Below are positions 44,261 through 51,365 of a stretch of DNA of 64,000 nucleotides, in pieces. The stretch is from Thermanaerovibrio acidaminovorans DSM 6589 (GTDB lineage: Bacteria; Synergistota; Synergistia; Synergistales; Synergistaceae). The stretch covers positions 1,736,001-1,800,000 of the forward strand of contig NC_013522.1 of the NCBI RefSeq assembly GCF_000024905.1, read 5' to 3'. A program made the translations under genes and the position numbers. The stretch's first letter is position 1, and every line of letters begins with the position of its first letter. The notes below the pieces were generated by a model. It saw only the letters and a list, made by a program, of their open reading frames with translations. It was not told where the DNA came from and did not search any database.

Positions 44261-44943
44261 AGGATCACCAACGCCAGGGTGGCGTTGTCCTGGTAGGGCC
44301 TGCCCTGGGCCTCCACCTCCTGGAGGATCCCCCTGGCATCGCTTCCCCGGGACAGCGCCATGGCGATCCGGTCCTCATGGAGCGACCGGTAGACCCCGTC
44401 GGAAACCACCAGGACCCCCTCCCCTGCCTCCAGCGGTAGCGGCGCCTCCGAGGTAGAGATCTCGGTCAGGTTCTCTATGCCTATGAAGCTGGTTATCATC
44501 TCCCCCGCGGGCCCCGGGACCGGACCGCGCCCCAGGAGGACCATCTCGGAGGACACGTTATGGTCCAGGGAGAGCCTGGAAAGGCGCCCCCCCTTGAAGA
44601 GGTAGACCCGGCAGTCCCCCACGGAGGCCCACTCCAGCGTGCCATCCCTCAGATTCACCGCCGCCACCGCCATGGTGGCCCCGGTCCTGCCCAGGATCCC
44701 CCCCTGGGAGGCCCACCGGTGCACCGCCGCCTGGGCGGCCAGAACCGCATCCAGGGGCGAACCTCCCGCGTCCAGGACCCCCACCGAGGCGGACAGGGCC
44801 CTCTGGGCCGCCTCATCCCCCCGGATCATGCCCCCCATCCCATCCACCACGACGCAGTAAGCCTTATCTCCCCCGGTGCCCACCGCGTAGGCATCCTGCT
44901 GGGTTGGCCTCGAGCCCTGGATCGAGAACCCGTCGATCCTCAG
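44257..44943 (-). CDS. PP2C-type Ser/Thr phosphatase, probable CTG start
   Basis: 228 aa if it starts at CTG 44943. PP2C metal-binding residues are all present: PTQQDAYAVG (the RxxxQD block at residues 12-17), VVVDGMGG, VLVVSDGVYRSL, and QDNATLALVIL. The first conventional start (GTG at 44883) would remove the first aspartate block. An in-frame stop lies only two codons upstream of the CTG, so no ATG, GTG or TTG can restore it. The CTG overlaps the TGA of the UPF0182 gene (CTGA), and GGGGGGTG lies about 7 bases before it. It should dephosphorylate targets of the kinase encoded next. Confidence 0.88.
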   Translation of the reverse strand: MRIDGFSIQGSRPTQQDAYAVGTGGDKAYCVVVDGMGGMIRGDEAAQRALSASVGVLDAGGSPLDAVLAAQAAVHRWASQGGILGRTGATMAVAAVNLRDGTLEWASVGDCRVYLFKGGRLSRLSLDHNVSSEMVLLGRGPVPGPAGEMITSFIGIENLTEISTSEAPLPLEAGEGVLVVSDGVYRSLHEDRIAMALSRGSDARGILQEVEAQGRPYQDNATLALVIL

Positions 44944-47621
44944 GGGACATCACCCCCCGCCATCCGCTCCCTCATGGTCCTCATTACCTCCTCCAGCTCA
45001 GCCATGGCCCTTCCGTAGGCGGCGAAGTCGTAGTCCTTTAGGGCCTCCCTCCCCCTCTCCAGGGCACCCAGGGCCCGCTCCACCAGCTGGGACAGGTCAC
45101 CCTCCCCCCCGGAGGGCCCGGCAGGGGGCTCCGGGGCCTTGGTCTTGGCGGGGCCTAACAGGCGGTCCGCCGCCTCCTCCAGCGTCTCCCCCCAGGCCAC
45201 GTCCCCACCGGAGGATAGCACCACCCGCTTCAGCTCCGGCAGCTCCCCCGTCTCCGCCTTGAGGTATATGGGCTGCACGTAGAGGATGGACCTGCCCATG
45301 GGGAGCACCAACAGGTCCCCCCGGAACACGTCGGAGCCCCGCTGGCTCCAGAGGGACAGCTGGGCGGATATCTCCGGGTTCTGGTCTATCAGGGCCTCCA
45401 CCTGGGTGGGGCCGAATAGCAGGCTCCGCTTGGGGTACTTGTAGACCAGCAGCTGACCGTACCGGTCCCGGTCGCACCGGGCGGCCATCCACCCCACCAT
45501 GTTGCTCCTCCCGGCGGGCATGAAGGGCAGCATCAGCACGAACTCCCTGCCGGCCCCCTCCCCCAGGTCCACCGTTACGTAGTTGGGCCCGGTGGGACGC
45601 CGGGCCTCCTCGGAGGACACCTGCCACAGGTCCTCCCGGTTGTAGAAGGTGTTCGGGTCCTCCATGTGATAGAGCCCCATGGCGTAGGCCTGCACCTCGA
45701 AGAGGTCCTTGGGGTACCGGAGGTGGTCCCTCAGGTCCCGGGGCATCTCGGATATGTCCGAGAAGAGCCCCGGGAAGATCCGCCGGTAGGGGACTATCGA
45801 CGGATCGTCCATGGCGTAGAACCGGACCGTGCCGTCGTAGGCGTCCACCGTCACCTTAACGCTGTTCCTCAGGTAGTTGACCCTCATCTCCCTGCCCCCG
45901 ATCCGGGCGGTCACCGGCCTTGAGTAGGGGAAGCGGGAGCTGGCCACGTAACCGTCCATCATCCAGACTATCCGGCCCCGGTGGACCACCGGGTACGGGT
46001 CCGAGTCGAACAGGAGGAAGGGGGCGATGCGACCCACCATGGCATTTATGTTCCTATTAAACAAAATCCTACTCTCATTAGTCAAGGCGCTGGTGAAGAG
46101 GATCTCCAGGTCCTTGAGGCGCAGTGCGAAGGCAAGCCGCCTGAGGGGGGAGCCGACGGGCACCCCTCCGGAGCCCTGGTAGGTGCTTCTCACGTTGGAG
46201 TCCCCGCTGGGGTAGTCGAACTCCTTGACCTTGGTCCTCACCAGGGCGTAGGGGTAGTCCATCTCGCCGAAGTAGACCTGGGGGACCGAGATGGAGATCA
46301 GGTCCGATGCGGGGGGGATGTCCCTCACGATCAGGTTGGGCAGCCCCCCGGGTTGCACCTGGTTTACCAGGTTCATCACCAGCCCGTAGCCGTGGGTGAA
46401 CTCCAGGTGCCGGTTCACCCAGGTCTGGCTTCGGAGCTTCCGGTGGTCCAGCTCCCGGACGGAGAGCATCACCTGCCGCTGCTCGCCCCGCAGATTGTAC
46501 CGGTCCACGTCCACCTGGATGAACTCGTAGTAGGACCGGATCTCCTGGAGCTGCTTGTAGGTCCGAAGCAGGGGCTCGTAGTCCCAGAGCCTCACGTCCC
46601 CCATGCCCCGGCGGAGCTCCTCCCCGGTGACATGGGGGGTCGGGTCCGTCTGGACCGTCCTGGCGGAGTCGATGCCGTAGCCCCTCCGGGTCATCCGGAT
46701 GTGGGACTCTATGTAGGGCCGCTCCAGCTGGAACTCGTTGGGGCGCACCACCAGCTGGTCCACCAGGGGGGGGAGTCCCCCCCGGGCCGCGAAGAGGGCA
46801 AGCAGGGCCACGGCGGACAGTTTGAGCCCCCGGAGGGACATGCGCCCCGCCATGATCCAGACCCCCATAGCCAGCAGGAGGGCGATGTTGAGGATCGATA
46901 TGGGGAGAGCCACCCTGGCCTGGGCGAAGGAGGCCCCGTAGACCACCCGGCCGGGGAAGCCCACCATCCCAAGGAGGTCCAGCCACATCCGGGCGGCCAG
47001 GAGGATGGGCAGGGCCCCCGAGAGCCCCCGAAGGGCCAGGAGGCCCTGGGGGGATATGCCCCGGTCCCTAAGCCGAAGGAGCGACAGGATCCCGCCCATG
47101 AACCAGGTTCTCCACCCTAGCCCCACCAGCCCCCTTAGGGCCGGCAGGACGAACACGTAGAAGCCCGCGTCCAGGCCGAAGAGGGGGTCCCTCACCCCCA
47201 GGGGCTCGAAGGCCAAGGCCACGGGCAGCTTGAGCCATAGGGAGGCCCCCTCCCGCCCCACCAGGGCGGCGGGGAGCAGGGCCAGCATCAACCGGCGCCT
47301 GGGAGGCATGGACCCCAGGGAGGCCCAGAGGAACGGCAGGGAAACCAAGGTCCCCAGGCAGAAACCCAGGACCTTAAGGAGCACCCGCCGCAGGAAGACC
47401 CCCTGGAGATCCAGGGACCGGAACCACCAAAGCTCGGTGAGGAACCAGGGGAGGGCCAGGAGGGACAGCAGGAGGAGAAGCCCCAGCAGGAGGAGAGCCC
47501 GCCTCCCCCGGGGCCTCAGGGCCTCCCTGCCCATCCGCTCCAGGTCCGGGAGGTCGTAGTTGGACCCCTCCCCCTCTATCCACTTCCCCCCGCCGAAGGG
47601 CCAAAAGTCACCTAACTTCAA
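44940..47621 (-). CDS. UPF0182 family large membrane protein
   Basis: 893 aa from TTG at 47621, which has GGGGGTG six bases upstream; TTG at 47645 is an alternative. About seven or eight membrane segments lie in the first 330 residues, followed by a large extracytoplasmic domain (about 340-800) with the family signature ESRILFNRNINAMV and FLLFDSDPYPV, and a short helical tail after 810. The family (COG1615) occurs in many bacteria and has no established function. As first gene of an operon with PP2C and a kinase, it may be a target or sensor of phosphorylation control. Confidence 0.9.
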   Translation of the reverse strand: MKLGDFWPFGGGKWIEGEGSNYDLPDLERMGREALRPRGRRALLLLGLLLLLSLLALPWFLTELWWFRSLDLQGVFLRRVLLKVLGFCLGTLVSLPFLWASLGSMPPRRRLMLALLPAALVGREGASLWLKLPVALAFEPLGVRDPLFGLDAGFYVFVLPALRGLVGLGWRTWFMGGILSLLRLRDRGISPQGLLALRGLSGALPILLAARMWLDLLGMVGFPGRVVYGASFAQARVALPISILNIALLLAMGVWIMAGRMSLRGLKLSAVALLALFAARGGLPPLVDQLVVRPNEFQLERPYIESHIRMTRRGYGIDSARTVQTDPTPHVTGEELRRGMGDVRLWDYEPLLRTYKQLQEIRSYYEFIQVDVDRYNLRGEQRQVMLSVRELDHRKLRSQTWVNRHLEFTHGYGLVMNLVNQVQPGGLPNLIVRDIPPASDLISISVPQVYFGEMDYPYALVRTKVKEFDYPSGDSNVRSTYQGSGGVPVGSPLRRLAFALRLKDLEILFTSALTNESRILFNRNINAMVGRIAPFLLFDSDPYPVVHRGRIVWMMDGYVASSRFPYSRPVTARIGGREMRVNYLRNSVKVTVDAYDGTVRFYAMDDPSIVPYRRIFPGLFSDISEMPRDLRDHLRYPKDLFEVQAYAMGLYHMEDPNTFYNREDLWQVSSEEARRPTGPNYVTVDLGEGAGREFVLMLPFMPAGRSNMVGWMAARCDRDRYGQLLVYKYPKRSLLFGPTQVEALIDQNPEISAQLSLWSQRGSDVFRGDLLVLPMGRSILYVQPIYLKAETGELPELKRVVLSSGGDVAWGETLEEAADRLLGPAKTKAPEPPAGPSGGEGDLSQLVERALGALERGREALKDYDFAAYGRAMAELEEVMRTMRERMAGGDVP
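46056..46085 (-). promoter_or_regulatory. Possible internal promoter inside the UPF0182 gene
   Basis: On the minus strand TTGACT (46080-46085) and TTTAAT (46056-46061) are 18 bases apart in an AT-rich patch unlike the surrounding codons. It would drive the phosphatase and kinase genes downstream. The patch encodes a conserved motif of the family, so protein constraint is an alternative explanation for its existence, though not for its AT-rich codons. Confidence 0.4.
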
Positions 47622-47675
47622 GATCCACACCCCCAAATGCGGCAAAGATTCAGCCTCGATGTGCTATCATGGGCC

Positions 47676-47704
47676 TAAAGTCCCGAAGGGGGAACGGCCG
47701 ATAA
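47676..47704 (+). promoter_or_regulatory. Possible sigma-28 (FliA/SigD) promoter
   Basis: TAAAG (47676-47680) and GCCGATAA (47697-47704) match the -35 and -10 elements of flagellar sigma-28 promoters. The gap between TAAA and GCCGATAA is 17 bases, slightly above the usual 14-16. The start codon of the coiled-coil gene is about 48 bases downstream. Two small hairpins (GTCC-CACA-GGAC and AAGG-ATA-CCTT) lie in the leader. Confidence 0.45.
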
Positions 47705-47751
47705 ACGATTGTCCCACAGGACATAAGGATACCTTAAGAGGGGGATGTTTG

Positions 47752-49188
47752 GTGGAAAAGGGGCCGCTCAGGTACGTTCTGGATAGATACAAGGGAGTCC
47801 AGGGGGTGGTGGCCCCCGCATCGGAGCTCACGTCCATCAGCTCCGAGATGGAGCGCCTCCGGGGATCCGAGGACGTGGAGGACCGGAAGGCCTACAGGAC
47901 CCTGTGGCTCAAGGCCTCGGGGCTCTACTTGGATCTGGTCTGGGGTCTGGTGGAGGCCAAGATAGATGCCTCCAAGGAGCCTCCGGAGGCCCTGGCCTTC
48001 TCCACCGAGGAGAGGCTCATCGTGGACTTCGGACATCTCGGGGATGGGATCACCGAGCACAACCCCCACTTCGAACGGGAGCTGGAGGCGGAGGCCCAGC
48101 TGGACATATACCAGTACATGCGGCTCACCGACTACCTGGCGGAGACCTACGCTCTCCTCTTTGGTAAGCCCTACCAGGGCCCCAGGGGGAGCTGCGGGAT
48201 GGAGGAAAAGATCCAGCGTTTCGCGGAAGAGCTGTCCAACCTGGAGCGCCGGCGGCGGATGGCGGTGAGCACCGTGCTGTCCCGGTGCAGTTCCCTATCC
48301 GACGAGGAGGTGCAGGGGATCCTCACCGATCTGGAAGAGAACCTGATGATCCACACGGAGTTCCAGCTGAGGACCCGGCGGATCCGGGAGGCCCAGGGTA
48401 GCGAGATGGAGCGCTACATGGAGCAGAACAAGCGCTACGAGATCGCCGAGCGGGATCTGATGAGGTGCCTTGGGCAGGCCAACCGGGACGTGCACGAGTT
48501 CGGGGACGGGGAGATGAGCAAGGTGCTGGCCCTGCACGACAGGACCAAGTTCCTGGCCAACCTGCAGGTGCACCTTAGGAACGAGGAGCAGCGGTGGAGA
48601 ACCCGAGTGGAGCTCTTCCAGCGCAAGTTCAAGGGCAAGGGGACCCCGGCCCTCAAGGGGGAGCTGAGGGACGGGCTGAACCGGAAGAAGGAGTTCATGA
48701 CCCTGGCGTCCCGGATAGCCCGGATGGACACCTCCCCCCTGAACACCGAGCCCTCCCAACCCCCCATAGGGCTCAGGATGGCGGGGGAGATAATGATGGA
48801 GCTGACCCCCCTGGATCCGGACCTGCTTAGGGTGCCTCGGGTGCGCATGTACGGCATCCCCCGGGTGATGCTGACCCCCGGCAGGGGCCTTGGGGTCTAC
48901 GACTGGACCGACAACTCCCTCATAATCCCCCAGTTCTCCCCCTACGGGGGGCACCACAAGAGCTTCTGCTACGCCCTGGCGGCCTTCCGGTGGGACAACG
49001 ACGAGGACAGGACCCTCAAGGACTCCTACGGGCTCATAAAGGAGAACCGGGACAAGGGGATAAGGGCGCTGCAGGAGTCCTTCTCCCAGGACTACTTCAT
49101 ATGGATGACCAAGGAACGCAAGGGCTATCGGGTGCTGCCCAAGGAAACCTCCAAGTGGTTCCGGGTCCACTTCAAGAAGCCCGAGTAG
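47752..49188 (+). CDS. Coiled-coil protein of unknown function
   Basis: 478 aa from GTG at 47752 (ribosome site GAGGGGG, 7-base spacing); TTG at 47749 is possible. The frame is open far upstream across the promoter region, but that part is antisense to UPF0182. The middle (about 145-320) is strongly helical and charged (EEKIQRFAEELSNLERRRR, RYEIAERDLMRCLGQANRD), followed by a more globular C-terminal part (about 345-478) with GYRVLPKETSKWFRVHFK near its end. No membrane segment or catalytic motif. The sigma-28-like promoter hints at a chemotaxis or motility link. The family was not recognised. Confidence 0.72.
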   Translation: MEKGPLRYVLDRYKGVQGVVAPASELTSISSEMERLRGSEDVEDRKAYRTLWLKASGLYLDLVWGLVEAKIDASKEPPEALAFSTEERLIVDFGHLGDGITEHNPHFERELEAEAQLDIYQYMRLTDYLAETYALLFGKPYQGPRGSCGMEEKIQRFAEELSNLERRRRMAVSTVLSRCSSLSDEEVQGILTDLEENLMIHTEFQLRTRRIREAQGSEMERYMEQNKRYEIAERDLMRCLGQANRDVHEFGDGEMSKVLALHDRTKFLANLQVHLRNEEQRWRTRVELFQRKFKGKGTPALKGELRDGLNRKKEFMTLASRIARMDTSPLNTEPSQPPIGLRMAGEIMMELTPLDPDLLRVPRVRMYGIPRVMLTPGRGLGVYDWTDNSLIIPQFSPYGGHHKSFCYALAAFRWDNDEDRTLKDSYGLIKENRDKGIRALQESFSQDYFIWMTKERKGYRVLPKETSKWFRVHFKKPE

Positions 49189-49197
49189 TCCCCCCCT

Positions 49198-49230
49198 GAC
49201 AGAGGGCCCCCCCGGGGCCCTCGTTCTGTC
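49198..49230 (+). terminator. Hairpin terminator after the coiled-coil gene
   Basis: GACAGAGGGCCC pairs with GGGCCCTC and CTGTC across a 3-base loop region, with a small bulge (gtt). It lies 9 bases after the stop codon. Followed by CCCTT rather than a long T-run. Confidence 0.6.
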
Positions 49231-49232
49231 CC

Positions 49233-49260
49233 TTGGAGGGGGGATTCGATCCGTTACAAT
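49233..49260 (+). promoter_or_regulatory. Predicted sigma-70 promoter of the class V aminotransferase gene
   Basis: TTGGAG (49233-49238) and TACAAT (49255-49260) with a 16-base spacer lie directly after the terminator and 30 bases before the start codon. Confidence 0.6.
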
Positions 49261-49290
49261 GGGGTGAAAAAAACACGGAGGTGTTGCCGC

Positions 49291-50376
49291 ATGGAGAGGT
49301 ATCCGGTTGGGATGGTTCCAGGTCCGGTGCGCTGTCCCTGGGAGGTGCTGGAGGCGTACCGGGGCGAGTACGGAAGCCCGGACCTGGAGGAGGAGTTCGC
49401 CGCCCTCTACCGGCACTGTCAGGGGCGCATAGGGGCCCTTCTCAACTCGAAGGGAACGGTGGTCATCCAGAGCGGCGAGGGGATGCTGGCCCTCTGGGGG
49501 GCCCTGAAGAGCGTGATGGCGCCGGGGGACAGGCTACTGGCGGTCTCCGCCGGGGTATTCGGCAGCGGCTTCGCCCAGATGGGGCTATCACTGGGACTCG
49601 AGGTACGGTCGGTGGACTTCCCCTTCAACTCCGTGCCGGACCCGGAGGTGGTGCGGCGACACGCCCTGGAGTTCGCCCCACGGATGATCACCCTGGTCCA
49701 CTGCGAGACCCCCAGCGGGACCCTTTGCACCCTCAAGCCCTTCGGTGAGATCGCCCGGGAGGTGGACGCCCTTCTCTGCGTGGACGCGGTGTCCAGCGCC
49801 TTTGGGGCCCATCTGGACCTGGAGGAGGCCCAGGTGGACCTGGGGCTGATAGGCAGCCAGAAGTGTCTCTCCATGCCGCCGGACCTGGCCATAACGGTGG
49901 TGAGCCCCCGGGCCGCCAGGGCCATAAGGCAGAGGGGCTACCAGGGGTACGACGCCCTGATGCCCTTCCTCTCCAGCCCGGAGCCGGGGGCCTTCCCCTA
50001 CACCCACAACTGGCGGGCCCTCATGGCCCTGAGTGCCTCTCTGGAGCTCATCGAGGCGGAGGGGTTGGAGCGGGTGACGGCCCGGCACCTCCGGTGCTCC
50101 AGGCTCTGCGTGGAGGGGCTGGAGGAGATGGGGATCGAGATCTTCCCCGAGAGGAGGGAGTACTCGTCCCCCACGGTCACCGCCGCCCTGGTGCCCCAGG
50201 GGATCGCCTGGTCCGAGCTGGACCGGCGCCTGAGGGCCATGGGGGTGGTGCTGGGGGGGAGCTACGGCCCCCTGGCGGGCAAGGTCTTCCGCATAGGGCA
50301 CATGGGGAACCAGGCCAGGGAGCACCTGGTCCAGCGGGCCCTGGACGCCCTCCAGGAGGCCCTCTGCGGCCTCTAG
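49291..50376 (+). CDS. Class V aminotransferase (alanine-glyoxylate/serine-pyruvate type)
   Basis: 361 aa from ATG at 49291 with GGAGGTG eight bases upstream; the frame extends to 49264 without support. The family start PVGMVPGPVRCPWEVL and the Schiff-base lysine in LGLIGSQKCLSMPPDLA are clear, as is VDAVSSAFGAHLDL with the PLP-binding aspartate. Such enzymes transaminate glyoxylate or hydroxypyruvate with alanine or serine, or purine-breakdown products (PucG). The stop codon shares CTAG with the stop of the convergent glycosyltransferase gene. Exact substrate unknown. Confidence 0.9.
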   Translation: MERYPVGMVPGPVRCPWEVLEAYRGEYGSPDLEEEFAALYRHCQGRIGALLNSKGTVVIQSGEGMLALWGALKSVMAPGDRLLAVSAGVFGSGFAQMGLSLGLEVRSVDFPFNSVPDPEVVRRHALEFAPRMITLVHCETPSGTLCTLKPFGEIAREVDALLCVDAVSSAFGAHLDLEEAQVDLGLIGSQKCLSMPPDLAITVVSPRAARAIRQRGYQGYDALMPFLSSPEPGAFPYTHNWRALMALSASLELIEAEGLERVTARHLRCSRLCVEGLEEMGIEIFPERREYSSPTVTAALVPQGIAWSELDRRLRAMGVVLGGSYGPLAGKVFRIGHMGNQAREHLVQRALDALQEALCGL

Positions 50377-51365
50377 GCCTCAACCTGACGGACGGCCTCC
50401 ATGACCGCCCTGAGGACCTCGTGGGGATCGATGGCCCCCATGACGGCCCCGGAGTCCGATGCGGCCTCCAGCTCCCGGTAGGAGTCCACCGCCCGGGGGG
50501 ATATGATGGACCAGAGCATGGGCCCCACGTGTCCCCCCACCCTCTCCGGGTCCCTGACGGAGAAGAGCCCCACCCGGCGGGTGCCTATGGGGCGGGCCAT
50601 GTGCAAAGGCCCCGTGTCCCCCCCCACCACGCAGAGGGCCATCTCCTCCAGGGCTATCAGGTCCAAAAGGTCGATCCGGTCCACCAGGTTAACAAGCCCT
50701 GTGGTCTCCCCCAGGGAGTCCTCCACCAAGCGGGCCGCCTGGGCCTCCTCAGGACCGTTGCCGGCGAGCACCACCCTCAGCCCATGACGGATCAGCATCC
50801 CAGCAAGCTCCGCCCACCTCTCCGGAGGCCAGGTCTTGTAGGGCTTGCTGGTACCCACCGCGCACAGGACGAACCCGCCGTCACCCACCAGGCGCCCCAT
50901 GGCCTCGAGCCGCTCCGGGGCCCCGTAGAGAACCTTCCCCGACGGGGCGGAGATCCCCCAGGCGGATCGGGCCTCATCCAGGGTGCGGTTGAAGGCCCAG
51001 GGCAACCGCCGGTGGGAGCCTATCCTTACGCCTATACGGGAGAACAGGGCCATGAGGTCCGTCCTGTCCCCCCTATGAAGGCTGTACATGAACCGGAAGC
51101 CCCCATCCCTTATGCGGCCCACCAGCTCCCAGAGGGCCCGGGGGCTCCGGCGCCGGTGATCCTCCAGGCTTATCACCCCGTCCACGTAGGGCTGGGAGGC
51201 CAGCATCTCCCGGTAGTGATGGATGCAGAGCCACCACAGCTCCAGTTCCGGGAACCGCTCCTTCAGCGCCTTGGCCTCGTAGGCGGCCAGGATCACGTCC
51301 CCCAGGGAGCTGAAGCGCACGAACAGGAGCCGGTCGCCCCCCTGGGGCATCGGAAGGCTCCTCAT
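50373..51365 (-). CDS. Family 9 glycosyltransferase (heptosyltransferase)
   Basis: 330 aa from ATG at 51365, overlapping the hldE stop (ATGA); the longer frame to 51923 is antisense-like before this point. GT9 motifs: LFVRFSSLGDVILA at the N terminus, VGTSKPYKTWPPERWAEL in the middle, and VVGGDTGPLHMARPIG near residue 240, the donor-binding DTGPxH motif. It should add ADP-heptose to the lipid A-core oligosaccharide on the inner face of the cytoplasmic membrane. It is the last gene of the heptose operon. Confidence 0.9.
   Translation of the reverse strand: MRSLPMPQGGDRLLFVRFSSLGDVILAAYEAKALKERFPELELWWLCIHHYREMLASQPYVDGVISLEDHRRRSPRALWELVGRIRDGGFRFMYSLHRGDRTDLMALFSRIGVRIGSHRRLPWAFNRTLDEARSAWGISAPSGKVLYGAPERLEAMGRLVGDGGFVLCAVGTSKPYKTWPPERWAELAGMLIRHGLRVVLAGNGPEEAQAARLVEDSLGETTGLVNLVDRIDLLDLIALEEMALCVVGGDTGPLHMARPIGTRRVGLFSVRDPERVGGHVGPMLWSIISPRAVDSYRELEAASDSGAVMGAIDPHEVLRAVMEAVRQVEA

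Noticed and set aside
46986-47604. Possible short genes opposite the UPF0182 N-terminal region
   Set aside because: They are frames on either strand within a membrane-protein gene, with no ribosome sites or conserved features.
47641-47748. Possible c-di-GMP-I riboswitch before the coiled-coil gene
   Set aside because: GGCAAAG and GGGCCTAAAG blocks tempted me, but the GAAA-loop stem and the 3' binding block are missing; a sigma-28-type promoter explains the sequence better.
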